From: Collariella sp. IMI 366227
Lineage: Eukaryota > Ascomycota > Sordariomycetes > Sordariales > Chaetomiaceae
Reading direction: 5' to 3'
NCBI GenBank assembly: GCA_027946355.1
Contig: JAPEUS010000005.1
Location: 1,612,001 to 1,676,000, forward strand
Length of the DNA stretch: 64,000 nt
The translations under genes were made by a program, and so were the position numbers. Positions 1-11,813 of this stretch are shown one piece after another. Within the stretch, counting starts at the first letter, position 1, and each line of letters opens with the position of its first letter. The notes below the pieces were generated by a model. The model did no database searches, had not been told where the DNA came from, and saw only the letters and a program-made list of their open reading frames with translations.

Positions 1-248
1 CCACACTTCTGTTTGAGCGAAGGTTGGACAGTGGAACCGAGAAAACCTTCCCTGCCTTCTTGTAGTCCGCCAAAATATTGGTTTCCTCAAGTGCTGGTCT
101 GTCGAGTTGACACAAGTCTGGTCTCAGACCCGAAATTGACTCTCAGACTCTCTCTCCATCCAGGACACCAGGAATTGCAACCAGACAGTATTTCGGTGCC
201 AGAGACATCTCCATCGTTTTTGTATTTAGGCCTTCGAATTTGTTGCTG

Positions 249-262
249 TATTTGAGCGTTGA
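249..262. repeat. 5' target-site duplication of the LINE insertion
   Basis: The sequence TATTTGAGCGTTGA is identical to 2747-2760. The flanking bases diverge immediately on both sides, so this is a short direct repeat exactly framing the element. Confidence 0.88.
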
Positions 263-2558
263 CTCAGGAGGCAAGCGAGGCGAAGAAGCCGGACAAGATG
301 TGGGCGTTCGAGAGATGGGCCAGACTACGGAGCTTTCTACCACCAGAACCTCCGAGGCTGCCAGCATTTAGAGACGCCTCGGGACAGATAACAGCTACGG
401 ACCACAGCCAGAAGGCCGAGGCTCTAGCTGGGAGGTTCTTTCCAAACCCTCCAGCTAACCTTACCGACATCCAAGACCAAGCTTTCCGTGATGACTGGGA
501 GCCAAGGTTCAGTGTCCAACAGAGGGTAACACCGGCCGAAGTTGCGCAAGCGATGAGAAAGGCGAGCCCTGGAAAGCACCGGGCGAAGACTTGCTTCCTA
601 CAGGCTTCTTGAAAGCGTGTGGGAAGCCGCTGGCCAACGTACTGGCTATACTAGCTACAAGGTGTCTGCAGTTGGGATGGTTTCCGAGCCGGTTCAAGAG
701 AGCAAAGACCGTGGTTCTGCCAAAGCCGGGCAAAACTCCGCTAGCTTATCAGACACCAGGAGGCTATAGGCCGATCGCTTTACTACCAACCCTCGGGAAA
801 ATAATAGAGTCGGTGGTGGCTGAGAAGGTTACCCAAGCCGCAGAGACCAACGGCCTACTTCGGACGAACAGATGGGCAACAGAGCACACCGGTCAACAGA
901 GCTCGCGGTTCGACTAGTAGTAGCTCAGGTTCAAGAAGCGTGGAGGCAGAAAGCAACAGCATCGCTACTCCAGCTGGACATCTCAGGAGCCTTCGACACG
1001 GTTAACCATCCCCGACTACTTGCCACTCTTCGAGAGTTGGGCTTTCCAAAATGGTTGGTCCTATGGATACAAGACTGGCTAACCGGACGGGAGGCAACCC
1101 TTCACTTTGACGGCCAGGCAGCCTCCCCGACAGCCATACGGGCTGGAGTGCCTCAGGGTTCTCCCCTTTCTCCGGCTCTTTTCATTCTCTATATCGCCTC
1201 TCTATACAAGCAGCTGAAAGAACAGCACCCCCATCTAGCGATAGCAGGCTTTGCAGATGACACCAATCTCTTAGTCTTTGGCCGAAACCCGGAGACCAAC
1301 GTCCGACAGCTGGAGGCGGCCTGGGAGACATGTCTGCGGTGGGCGGACACCCGAGGGATGGCATTCGCTCCCGAGAAGAGCGAACTGATTCACTTCAACA
1401 AGGGACGACGGCAGTGGACCAACCAGCTCGACCTCTCCCAGCCGGGGAGAGGCACCAGTCCAGTGAAGCCGACAGAATCAGCTAGGTTCCTAGGTGTCTG
1501 GCTGGACTGGAGGCTCAACTGGAAAGCTCACCTGAGGGCTTTGGAACGGAAACTGGTGACCCAAAGCTATGCTCTGTCAAGAATCGCAGCCAAGACGTGG
1601 GGACTGGGTCTGGCTAAGGCACGGGAGGTGTACTCAAAATGCATCCGGTCGGCGCTAGCTTATGGGGCTTCATCTTTCCACATCCCCACAGAAAAAGGAG
1701 GCAAGCCAGCAACGAAGGGAATCACCAAGGATCTTGGGAAGGCTCAAAACTCCTGCTTGCGGATCGTGGCAGGAGCTTTCAAGTCCACTCCAATCCGCAA
1801 TCTTGAGACAGAAACATGGGTGCCGCCATTAGACCTATACCTCAACAAACGACTTGCCGACTTCGAAACCAGGCTTCAACAACCCGCTCTCGACGACGGC
1901 CAAGGAGATAAAAAGGCCCCAGGGACCATTGTCCATGCAGCTTGCAGCAAGATACGCCGGAGGTTTTCCTTAAGGCCGAGCAACAGGGGCCGACCACGGG
2001 CCTTAAGGCCACAGAGGCCGACAGCGGTAGAAGAGGCCGCAGGAGTAATAGCGCGTTGGACCGGGGGAACCACCGACACGGACAGGGTAGTTGAAGAGGC
2101 TTGGAGAGAGAGATGGCTAAAGGGACGAGACAGTCGGGCGACGACGAGACCAGCGGATGACCTCGACCACCAACGGGAGACTCTATTCAAGGACAAGACT
2201 CTTAAGAAGCACGAGGGACTGAGCAAAGCGAAGAGCTCGTTGTTGGTCCAGATCCGAACTGGGGACATAGGCCTCCGGGACTTCTTGTTCAAACGGGGAG
2301 TCCCGAGTGTGCTGACGCCCTGCTGCGAGTGCGGGGGAAGGGCGGGAGACTGTCGAACACCTGGTGATGTGGTGTTTGGCCCCGCCGTTGACTCGGACGT
2401 GGGAGAGAACAGAAGTCAGGACGCGACGGGACTTTTACTCTGTTCTACAGGGTGCCAGTCCTTCGACTGCTCGGCTGACGAGAAGGATACTGGGCTGGCT
2501 GATGGATTCAGGAAGACTGCCGATGTACAGCTTGGCTAGGAAGCTCGAGCTGGAGTAG
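263..2558 (+). pseudogene. Non-LTR retrotransposon ORF2 fragment (reverse transcriptase), frame-disrupted
   Basis: The reverse transcriptase fingers, palm and thumb are visible: QLDISGAFDTVNHPRLL, then AGVPQGSPLSPALF, then the catalytic FADD box (AGFADDTNLLVFG), then FLGVWLD. A C-terminal zinc knuckle follows (CCEC ... ETVEHLVMWC) and the reading ends LELE-stop. I see no RNase H domain. The endonuclease and ORF1 are missing through 5' truncation. The frame changes three times, each time by one G or C: near 575 (K-A-S-P-G-K, one G short), near 860 (one C short) and near 2340 (one G too many inside the zinc knuckle). With those three bases accounted for, the reading is open from the insertion boundary to 2558, so the copy looks young rather than old. 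Confidence 0.88.
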
Positions 2559-2746
2559 GCAATCTGACTCTGACCCGTCGAAGGCCAAGAGGCCTTCTCT
2601 TTGTATTTCGCAGGCTCATTCACTGATTTCTTACCTTAATCGTCGGTACAGGTTTTTCACCCGACCCGCAAGGGCGCGGTTTTCCTGTACAGTAAATAGC
2701 TGAGGGTCCGACATGCCCGCAGGGCACAGCGGCGTAGGAATAATAA
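263..2746 (+). mobile_element. 5'-truncated Tad1-like non-LTR (LINE) retrotransposon
   Basis: The segment is bounded on both sides by the same 14-bp sequence (249-262 and 2747-2760), which I read as a target-site duplication. It starts inside the linker between endonuclease and reverse transcriptase, contains the reverse transcriptase and C-terminal zinc knuckle of ORF2, then about 188 bp of 3' untranslated DNA, and ends in an AT-rich tail (aataataa) directly against the duplication. Truncation at the 5' end with a simple 3' tail is the usual product of target-primed reverse transcription. The element shows no obvious strong C-to-T decay by eye. The 248 bases upstream and the DNA downstream of 2760 look like the interrupted host sequence; I see no gene there. 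Confidence 0.88.
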
Positions 2747-2760
2747 TATTTGAGCGTTGA
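2747..2760. repeat. 3' target-site duplication of the LINE insertion
   Basis: This is the second copy of TATTTGAGCGTTGA, directly after the element's short A/T tail. Confidence 0.88.
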
Positions 2761-4215
2761 GGTAGTGCCTCTTCCAACAAAACGCAGGTCCTCGAGCGGA
2801 GGCTGGGATTACCTTTGAAGGCCCGACCTTGAGAGAGGTGAGTTGGATTTTGGAAACAGGAACGGCCTGAGTCCTTTAGCCTTCATCAGGAGTAGAATGG
2901 TTTATCTGATCAACAGGTCTGAAACACTGTCCTTCAAAATCAAGAACCTCGGGGTAGATTGGTCGATAGCGGCCGAGTAACTACTACGCATATTTGTCTT
3001 TCAAATAACAGTCAGAGAAGGAATTGTTGTCTCCTCACTAAGCCTGCTGAGAGAGCCACGCTTTTCTCAATTCAGAGCCCATCAAATCAAATCCCTCCCA
3101 GCTTGTTTCCTTCCCAACTCCCTCACACACACACACACACACACGCGCGCGCACGCAGTGACCAACCCCCGCGCCTTCCTGCACCTTCCTGCCCACCTAG
3201 ATATACCAAACTCAGCATTCAGCACTTTAATAAATCCGGAAGAGCCCCCGTGATGTACCGGGGCCGGGCGGGCAGTCACAAGACCGTCATGTTGCCCCCT
3301 GATCAACTGCGATGTCACCAATTCGACTTGAAGCAAAAGCCATCTTTTCTAGGTGAAGGCTTTTCCTAGCCGGCCACCTCCCCTTAACCACGAGGGGGGT
3401 TGTGCCGGTAAACTTCTAGCTCTCTCCTTTCTTATTCCGTCCCTCTTCTTTTGCCAGCTCTTTCAATGTTCAAAAAGAAATTTGTTTAGGCGCTGCATGT
3501 TTGAGATACTAGCACTCGTTGAGACAACAGAACTGAGGGTCTACATGGATAGCTGAAGGAGTAGAAAGGAATGAATTATTTCACACTGACGCTAGCAGCT
3601 GCTCTCAAATTTCTTGATTTGGTGCGAGAGCAGAGAGACTCCTGGAGACTCCGTGATAAACAAAAAAGTTAACACTGCTTGCTTTGGAAATTTATCAATT
3701 TCTGAATATTTAACAAGAATCTTGCCCCCTCAAATATGTTGTCAGGGTTCAGGTGCCGAGTTCTCTGTTAGAATCTTGAAAGTTGTAGATCCGCTTTCTC
3801 GGATGAGCAAATGTTGAACACTTCCCTTTTATCAAACAAACGAATCCGCAACCCCTCTCTTTCCTTGACTGAATATCCTCACAACAGTGTAGGACACAGT
3901 CCGTCTTGTCTATCGGAGTTCTCTTCCTTCCTCCGTCGGCTCCAACACACTGAGATTGCACATCACAGCGCAGGTTGGTGGCTGAAGAGCTAGTTCGTTC
4001 CGGGATGGTTTACACCCCTGCCCACCCATCAAACTCGCTTGACAAGTCAGCTGAACACGCGCTATCACCTCGCGAAGAGGGGTTGAACCCGACGCGTCCG
4101 CGTGTGGCGTCCAACAAAGAAGTGTGCTTGGTCAGAGCTGCTCGATGTGGTCCGGCGATTGGCTCTCAGGGTCGCATGCCGGAGCAAACAGTGCTCCGGA
4201 TGACGGCCAGTACTT
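2761..4215. other. Intergenic region, no gene recognised
   Basis: Host DNA downstream of the LINE insertion and upstream of the GFA-type gene. It holds a (CA)n(CG)n tract at 3124-3157 and several A/T-rich stretches. The short open frames here have no recognisable domain. Confidence 0.6.
3124..3157. repeat. Alternating pyrimidine-purine microsatellite (CA/CG)
   Basis: Thirty-four bases alternate strictly between C and A or G: about ten CA units followed by CG units. Such tracts are length-unstable and can adopt Z-DNA under supercoiling. Confidence 0.9.
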
Positions 4216-4223
4216 TATAAATA
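4216..4223 (+). promoter_or_regulatory. TATA box of the GFA-type gene
   Basis: TATAAATA lies about 100 bases before the ATG at 4323, a usual distance for a fungal core promoter. Confidence 0.6.
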
Positions 4224-4322
4224 CGACTTCCCCTCACACTGCAGACCGATGAGTTTTCCACAGCATTCGTCTTTGCCTCAACCCCCTCATCCTTAACTCA
4301 GAATCTCCATTCCACCGTGACA

Positions 4323-5372
4323 ATGTCCGAGACAGAGCAGCCCACCAAGACGTACCGCGGCAACTGCCAGTGCGGTGCCTTTGTCTTTGAGCTCGAGGCA
4401 CCCGAGATCAAGACCACCAGCAACTGCACTTGCAGCATTTGCTCCAAGAGGGCCTATCTGTGGGTGATGCCTTCGAAGCCCCTAAAAATCATTAAAGATG
4501 ACGGAAAGCTCGTTCATTACTCGTTCGGAGCCAAAAACATGGACCATCAGGTCAGTCATTATCGCTCGCCCCTGCAATTGCTGCTGTTTACTGACTTGTG
4601 CTCTTCAGTTCTGCGGTCACTGCGGAACCTCTGTGATGGCTGCGAGCACGGCGTCCCCTAACCAGGTGGGAGTAAATGTAAGTTCTAGACCCCAAACACA
4701 GGTCAAGAATGTGTGCTGATCAGTCCAGCTTCGCACCCTCCAAGACGTTGACATCCGGAGCCTTGAGGTCATTACGTGGGTCTTCTGATTCCCAACTGCT
4801 AATGGTCGGTACTGAACCCCCCAGACTTGACGGCAAGTCGTACGACCCCCAGTACGTCGCGGCCAAGTATTTGGGCGCTGAGCCCAACCCTCCCGGTTTT
4901 GAAAACGGCAAGACGTACCATGGCAGCTGCCACTGTGGCGCCGTGACAGCCGCAATTAAGATCAACGGTTCCTTGGAGGACGGCGCCTACGACGAGAGCG
5001 TAAGGGAGCACAACCCTCAGACTTCCCCAACAGAATAGCACTAACTCTCTACAGGTGGGTGATGCCTGGATCTCGTCCGCCGAGAACCAGTTCGCCATTC
5101 AGGGCAGCGAGAAGATTGCCTACTACGTCTTCGGCAACCACATCTGGCGGAAGTCGTTCTGTCAGACTTGCGGCGTGAACATTGCCACAGGCCCGGACCC
5201 CAACACGTCGGCCGAGGAGATCGCCGAGCTGTCGGAAGAGGCACAGCAGTTCCGGGAGACGATGAGAAACAAGCGGCTCTTCAACACCCGCGTGCTTGAT
5301 GCCTTCGATGTGAAGTCCCTCAAGTCGACCAAGGGAGATGGGGTGGCTGGGGTCGAGGCTGGCACGATGTGA
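4323..5372 (+). CDS. GFA/CENP-V-type zinc-binding protein with two tandem domains
   Basis: Five exons: 4323-4550, 4609-4677, 4729-4775, 4825-4999 and 5055-5372. All have GT-AG borders and join in frame to 278 residues. The family (glutathione-dependent formaldehyde-activating enzyme/Mss4-like fold) binds zinc through clustered cysteines; most fungal members have no proven substrate. The first domain is complete: NCQCGAF, CTCSICS and FCGHCG. The second begins with SCHCGAV and ends with FCQTCG, but the middle C-x-C-x2-C cluster expected between them is absent, and exon 4 joins directly to VGDAWIS. The fourth intron read through would not supply it. The start ATG is the first after the TATA box. 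A function in formaldehyde detoxification is possible but not shown. Confidence 0.85.
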
Positions 5373-5508
5373 ATGTGGAGGGATTGACAACTCGGAGGGG
5401 TCAACAGTCGGTAGAAACATGGCCGTTGCTGCCAAGCAATGCCAAAACGATGCTTTTCATTACAACCCGTCTACTTCATCCAGACCCATCTATTGACACC
5501 TTATCCCC

Positions 5509-6507
5509 TTAGATCTCCAGCTCATCCCTCCACGGAATCGAGTCCTGCGCACCTGCCCTCTCCACCGTCTTCGCGGCCGCCTTATTCGCCTTTCTCACCG
5601 CGGCCGCAATATCAAACTCCCCCTCCCTCCTACCCACCGCATCCAGCGCATACCGTCCCACAAACGTGTCCCCAGCCGCGGTCGTATCCACCACCGTGGC
5701 CTTCTCCGCCGGCACCAGCCCCTTCTCCCCCGTCTTCGTCATATAGTACACGCCCCTCCCTCCCAACGTGACAATCACATTCTGAACCCCCTCTCCACAA
5801 ACCCCTCGCGACCCTCTCAATCCCCTCCTCCGTATCCAACACACTCTCCTCCACCTCTCCCAAAATCGCCGCCTCCGTCTCGTTCACCACCAGATGCGCC
5901 AACCCCTTATACGCCCCTCCGGCAACTTCCTCGCCGGCGCCGGATTCAACAACACATCCACCCCTTCTCCTCGCGGCCCCCAACACAGCCAACACCGTCT
6001 CAAACGGAATCTCAAGCTGCATGATCAACATATCAGGCAACTTCCCCTCGCCCTTGCTTCCCACCTCCAACTTCTTCAAATTGTTGCCGGCAAAATCCCC
6101 GGCTGCAACATATGGTTCGCACCAGGCGACAGCACGATCCTGTTCTGCCCCGTCGGCTTATCCACGATAATCATTGCCACCCCGTCTTCACCCCCATCCT
6201 TAACTTCCTCGACACCCCCACCCCAACCCCATACCCGCTCAAACTCTCCTTCAGCTGCAACCCATGCGCATCCGCACCAACACACCCCACCATATTGACC
6301 ACGGCACTCCCCCAGTAGCGCTGCCGTCAAGGTGGGGCCGCGCGCCAGAGAGCTTGGCGCACGCAACAGCCTGGTTGGCGCCCTTGCCGCCGGGGGAGGT
6401 GGCGAATGCGTCGGCGGTGAGGGTCTCGCCCGGGAGCGGGTGGTGCGGGACGTAGGCGACGAGGTCCATGTTGAGGGAGCCGAGGACGGTGATGTGGGGA
6501 GGGACAT
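5509..6507 (-). CDS. Ribokinase (PfkB family), frame-disrupted
   Basis: Ribokinase phosphorylates D-ribose to ribose-5-phosphate with ATP in the cytosol. The N-terminal part carries ITVLGSLNMDLVAYVP and the PfkB signature GGKGANQAVA. The middle carries VNMVGCVGADAHG and QNRIVLSPGAN. The C-terminal part carries the catalytic anion-hole motif VDTTAAGDTFVG, with D of the GD pair as base. These blocks lie in the right order but in changing frames. At least five single-base breaks are needed: near 6495 (directly after the ATG), 6300, 6210, 6103 and 5790. Three of them (6495, 6103 and 5790) are clearly one missing base in a G or C run. I see no intron. Either this is a pseudogene or the sequence is faulty; the perfect order and conservation of blocks favour the latter. 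It is convergent with the GFA-type gene. Confidence 0.8.
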
Positions 6508-7451
6508 TTTGGCGGGTTTGGAGGTTTAATTCCTGGGGGTTGGTGTGTGGTGGTGGTGTTTTTGGGGTGGTTTGGGAAAGTTGTGTGAGATGTTCAAGAC
6601 TGAGTTGTGTTCCTGGCAGACGAGTGTTGATGATGAGGGGTGAAGTTTGTGGTGGGGGGTTAAGTGTGGTCTGAGGTGGGGTAAGCTTCGAGCTTGTGAA
6701 AGTCTGACGGAGGATCTGGGTTGGGTTCCAAGCTTCACTCACTAGCTCAAGTTTACAACAAAAAAACCACTACTAAAGTCAAAACAAACCACTCAACTGC
6801 TCAGTAAGAACACGACAAAGCCCCCCTTTCTCTTATGCCACCACAACAACCCAGTGGAGACCGTAAGATGCCCTGATGGAGCACCTGGGGATCCTTCCAC
6901 CCCGCAACCACCACACCCCCTCTCTCATTGGAAGTGGATAAATAGCAACTCAACTCGACCAGGTTTTTTTCTCCAGATCCGGGGAAGGGGTGGAACACAC
7001 GGCCTTTCTCCGGACTTTGGTGGGTGGGTTGCGGTGTCAAATGGTGGATATCTCCGGAGAACTCATCGCGTGTGGTGGACAACTGCCGTTCACAAGAAAA
7101 AGCAAAATAGGAGGGGATGGATGCTCAACAAGAACTTCAAATTCTTCGTTCTGTATCCCGGGCAACCTATTCAGCACTTGAATGCGAGTTGCCGTCCCAT
7201 ATAAACCGGGAGCATCTCGTCGATGCGCGTCCTGTATCTAGCCCGCCCAAACCTTCGAGCAAAAAGCCAAAAACGCCCGCTATGCCAACTGCCAAGTGGT
7301 ATCACATTATACAAGCCCAACAAAACCACAAAACCGCTCAATACCCAACCCAAATACCGCTCCAAAATCGCCAGCCCCCTGCCAAATTCCCCAGCCCTAG
7401 ATGTTCCTCACCCCTGTTCCTTCCAAACCCTCTAGATCACAACCCCCAAAG
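6508..7451. other. Intergenic region, no gene recognised
   Basis: This is the upstream region of the ribokinase and the downstream region of the C2H2 gene. It is T/G-rich near 6540-6680. Open frames on both strands are low-complexity and carry no domain. Confidence 0.5.
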
Positions 7452-10159
7452 TTATTCCTCCATCCCCTCCCCACCACAAACCTTCTTCCTTTTACTCGGC
7501 CTCCTCCCCGCCCCCTCCTCCCCCACCCAATGCCCCTTATCAATCTGGTGCTGTCTCAAATTATCCGCCCTGTTCTTGTACTGGCTCACACCCAGGAAAC
7601 GGGCACTTGTAGATCTTGTCGGGCGCGCCGCTGTGCATCGTCTTCATGTGCTTGGCCATGCTGCCCTTGAACCACTGGGGATCGCCCTTAGGGCGGTAGC
7701 CACAGATGTGGCAGGAAGCGTTGGCTTCGACGGGTTTTTGGTGGTTGGGCTGTTGTTGCTCGTTTGATGGTTGCTGGCCTGCTGGGCTGGGTGTGCGTGC
7801 TGGATGGGGTGCTGCCGGTGGAGGTTGCGGTGGGGGTGGGGAGGTGGGTGGTTGTGGTAGTGAGGTCGAAAGTTGGTTCGAGAACTGGGAAGGCTGTGAG
7901 CTGGTTGCTTGCTCCGGAGTTTAGGTTGTCGAAGAAGGCATCGAGATCATCCATAGCTGAAGGTGCTGCCGTGAGGTTTGAGTTGTCCAATTCCGAAATC
8001 AAGCTCTCAATCAGTGCCAGGCCGAGTCCGTGATAGTGGTCGCGCCGTAGTGTGCCAGCATCGTGTTGTTCGTACATCTGGTCGCACAGCTTCCTCGCGT
8101 TGGGGACGTAGCTGCCAAAAAATCTCGCGGAAGGGAGGGAGTTCTGTTTTGGGTTAACGATGTCATGCACACAGAGGAGGCCACTACTTACCCTGCCAGC
8201 ATCGAGAATCTCCAGCTCGATCTTCCTGACACTGCAAAGCGAGCCATTGCCAAGCCGCTGTGAGATCCCCTTCAACCTGCTGTGAAGGCCAGCTTCACCG
8301 AACCGCTGAGCAAGCATCTCAAGTACATATCGCGCCGTCGTAGCCAATGTCCCGTGGGTAGATACAGCCGGGCTCATGTCCTTCAGATGTGTCATGTGTA
8401 GATCAGAAATTTGCACGGTGAGCGGAGGCGAGTCTGCGTTTAGGACGAGGCTGATTTCAAGTTCTGTCTCGGCGTTAGCAATTGTTCACAAGGTTTACGT
8501 TTTTGTTGAATACTCGCCATCAAGGAAGTCGCGGGCCGCATCAAGAACCGGATCATGGATGTGCCCATGAGTCCCCAAAACGGCCTTGCCCTTGGGTTCG
8601 GAGAAAGCAAAAGAGTGTCCAGAGAGAGCGGTGAGCTGATTGTTGATATCGGCATGAGTTAAGTCTGGTGGTTGCCATATGCTCATAACCAGCTGCTGGT
8701 AAAGATTCCTGTCGTTTGGCTGTAATCCATTGGCGTATGATTGTGATTGTACAAAGAGGCTGTTGACGCGGTCTGACGAGACCTGCTCATCCGAGACCAG
8801 AGAAAAAGCATAAACCAAGTGAATTAGGCAGAGAGCGTCACTGGCCGATGAAGGCTGCTGGCCGGTAATGAGACTCCGAAGTGTCCGCAAGCCTGTCGTC
8901 GCTACCGTCCGGTCTGACATTGTCCTAAGCTGGCCGGCAAGCGGGTTGTCCCTGTGGTCCTGGATCTTCTCCTTCGACGAGTCGATGTGTTGCTGCAGAG
9001 CGTCCCAAGCCGACCTGACAAGCGACTTGGCCTCGGAGCAGCATGTGTTTGTCTCCTCGACCTCTGGCTCGTTGATCTCCACTGTCTGCGCTGCCTCGTC
9101 CGTGAGGACGATGTTGGGTGTGTACTGCTGCATGTTGGCAAGAGGAGCCTCGAAGCCAAGAAGGTCGTTGGAGGGCATGGCGCTGGTGTCCTGGAGCATG
9201 GGGTAGTCGGCAGGAAGCTCCGAGAAGAAGTCGTGTAGGTTTTCGGGGCACGTCTCGTTGGCATATGTGTTGTTATTGGTGTATTCGGCGAACATGTCTT
9301 CAAAATCGACGCCGTCGATAGGCGAGCTCATACCGGTATTCATACCATTCGTCGACCATGTCCCGCTCCAGTTTGAAGATGGCGAGATCATTGAGCTCCC
9401 ATTGCTGCAAGTGCTCACAGTGGTGTCAGTGCTGGCCGTGGACCTCACGGACGAGCTGGGTGACAAGCCCTTGCTGCGTGGCACGGTCGGGGCTGCCCTG
9501 GAGACAGGTCGAGGGGGTTGACGGCGGCCTTGAAGACCGGCTGTGGTGAGCTGCAAGGTCGGCTTGGCCATCGGTGTCCTGATGATATCCTCCGGCGCCA
9601 TAACTGGCGTGAAACCCGGAATTGGCCATTGCATGAAATCAGCCGAAAGCATGGTCGAGTCCAGCTCGGGCATGGATGGCATGGGCGGCATGACGGGCAT
9701 GAGGAGGGCCTGGGGATCGATCGCATCGCTGGGAGCTGGGGCAGGGGTGGGCTGAATGAGAGGAATTTCCATCGAGTCGATCTCGAGGATCTCAGTGGAG
9801 GGTAGCTCGCTGGCGGTGGCGTTGAGGGTGGGAATGTTGAGTGAGTCGTAGCTCGGGGGTGGCGGCATCATCACTTCATCGTCGTCGAGGCCGGCCCCTT
9901 GAGTCTTTTTGGACTTGTGGCCGAGCGAGTGGAAGAAAGTCTTGGCCATGTACAGCATCTTCCTCCTCTTGGAGGGATGCCCCAGACACTTCTTGCACTT
10001 CATGTCGTCGAAGCGCTCGACCCTCATGTGGTCGTAGCACCAGTACTCTCCGAAGGCGAGATACCGGCAGGCGGCAAGGTGCTTGAGCATCGCCTCATGG
10101 TCGTGGAATCGTTGGGTACATCGGAGTAGCGGACATTCCAGGCGCTCCTCGGGGGTCAT
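7452..10159 (-). CDS. Large C2H2-type zinc-finger protein, probable transcription regulator
   Basis: The predicted start is the ATG at 10157-10159 (MTPEERLEC); an ATG at 10250-10252 in another frame is an alternative. Near the N-terminus a finger-like block reads CPLLRCTQRF..H..HLAAC, followed by CKKCLGHPSKRRK. The middle is a long Ser/Pro/Met-rich disordered region with acidic patches. A helical region follows (SLVRSAWDALQQHI, CLIHLVYAFSLV). The C-terminus has two C2H2 fingers: CHICGYRPKGDPQWF with HMKTMH, then CPFPGC with RQHQIDKGH. An intron of 48 bp at 8144-8191 is clear, and another lies near 8463-8510 with unresolved borders. Frame breaks occur near 7830 and near 7590 (two bases missing inside the last finger). 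The architecture is typical of fungal nuclear C2H2 proteins; targets are unknown. Confidence 0.75.
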
Positions 10160-11813
10160 GCGCACTGATGAGTTGCGCTTCACGGCTGCCCATACAATGA
10201 ACCTGTGTCTTGCACAGTCTTCCTGGGGAGTCTCTTTGGTTCTGCGCTCATGGTTAGGGGTGCTCTCAGAGAGACACAGCAAGCTTGATACGTACACACA
10301 GGACAAGACAGACTGGTCCTGACTAAGGTCGAGGTCAACACTCGGGTGGGACGGGGCTATCGAGTCGGTGCCTCCATCCCCACCCCCGGGTCATGGACCG
10401 ACGACCGGTCCGGAAGGGCGACAGCGGGCGGAGGGCCGAAGTGCTGGGTCGAGGGGAATGATCCTCCAGGAGGGAGGAAAAGTGTTTTTTGTTGTCCATC
10501 GGGTGAGGCCCAAGCAAGCGATCTAGACAGAGGGTTGCGACTGTTGGCGGCTTGCGACATGCCGCGATCGAAAGATGGAGGGGCAAATCGTCGAGAAAGC
10601 GACGAGTAGTGGACAAGCAGAGTGCACAAATCAAATCAAACCAAGGCCAAGTCAAATCATCCGCCACCCATTTTTGTTATAATTCCTGGCGTGTGTTATG
10701 TGGTGTGCGGTGGCAGCGAGGCCTGGGAAAGATGGGCAATTGTCACCGAGGTCCTACTGTCGTCTCCAAAGCTGGGCAATCCCACGCAGCGGCAGAGGTT
10801 CTTAGGACTTGGTAGGACTCGCGCGCGTTTTGAGGCTGCGGGCGCTGTAGGTCAGAATAAGGGAGGCCCGCGGATTGGCTGCCTCTCCGGGATGCAGTGC
10901 CGTCATGGGGGGGGGTGGTGCCGGGCGCGGGTGGTGTGGATGGCGCGGGAACGAGCAGGAACAGGAACTGCGTCAGCGAACGGTGAACACTCACCAACGA
11001 ACTCTTCTGAGTTCCCTGATCAATGGCTGTCGGCAGATGCCCGCCACTGGCGAGACCCCCTGCTGATGCCTCCTCCTTCCCGCTTCTGGCGCGATGGATT
11101 CTGCCTCATGCTGCTTCGAGCAACCAGCACGGGCCAATCGAATGGCGCCATCTTATGAACGGCGAGGCAGATTTTAGAGATCCAGATCTTGGCGAAACTC
11201 GCAACACCGAAACGTCAGTTCAGTCGAGATTTGCAGGGCTGAAGATCGGCCTGATGCGGAGGAACACGAGCAGGCGTGGCTGATGAGGCTGAATGAAGCG
11301 CTGAGGACGAAGCAAGATCTTGAAATACAAGATGGCGCGAGGGACGCAGGACTTGGGACTCCCAAGGCTCATAGAATGCTCCTGTCCTTAAGTTCCTGGG
11401 CTGATGTGACAGGCTCATTCTCATCCCCCCAGGATGCGATCATGGTGGCCTGTTGAGCCACCCCAATGGCTTTTATGACAATGATCCAGGATGTCCCAGC
11501 AACAAATGGTGTGGGTTGGGACGAACTTGTGACTTCAGATGGAGGAACAACGAAACGGGGGATCATGGTTTTAACAGAGAGTTGCATTTACTGAAGTCTG
11601 ATACATTTGGGTACCCCGCAGTCACAGGCAAACTGGGCGAGGTGGGGTACGAAGATGAGACCGCATGCCTCTGAACTTTTCGTCGCCTGCCCAACCTCGA
11701 ACCTGATCGACACACATTTTCGCCCACTACCTTCTTACCGCCCGCCCTCCCTACGGACAACGCCAGCACCGTGATCATTCCTACGAGACTTTTGAGCCGC
11801 ACCATCACACACC
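10160..11813. other. Divergent intergenic region between the C2H2 gene and eIF3j
   Basis: About 1.65 kb without a recognisable coding region. It would hold the promoters of both flanking genes. The open frames present are arginine/serine-rich and look like G+C-driven chance frames. Confidence 0.55.

Noticed and set aside
4317..5372. Two separate small GFA genes instead of one two-domain gene
   Set aside because: All exon junctions are in phase with good splice sites, and no stop or promoter separates the domains.
7117..7767. A 216-codon plus-strand frame
   Set aside because: Its second half lies antisense to the zinc fingers of the C2H2 gene and the first half is low complexity.
10622..11158. 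A 178-codon plus-strand frame upstream of eIF3j
   Set aside because: No domain and composition like the surrounding non-coding DNA.
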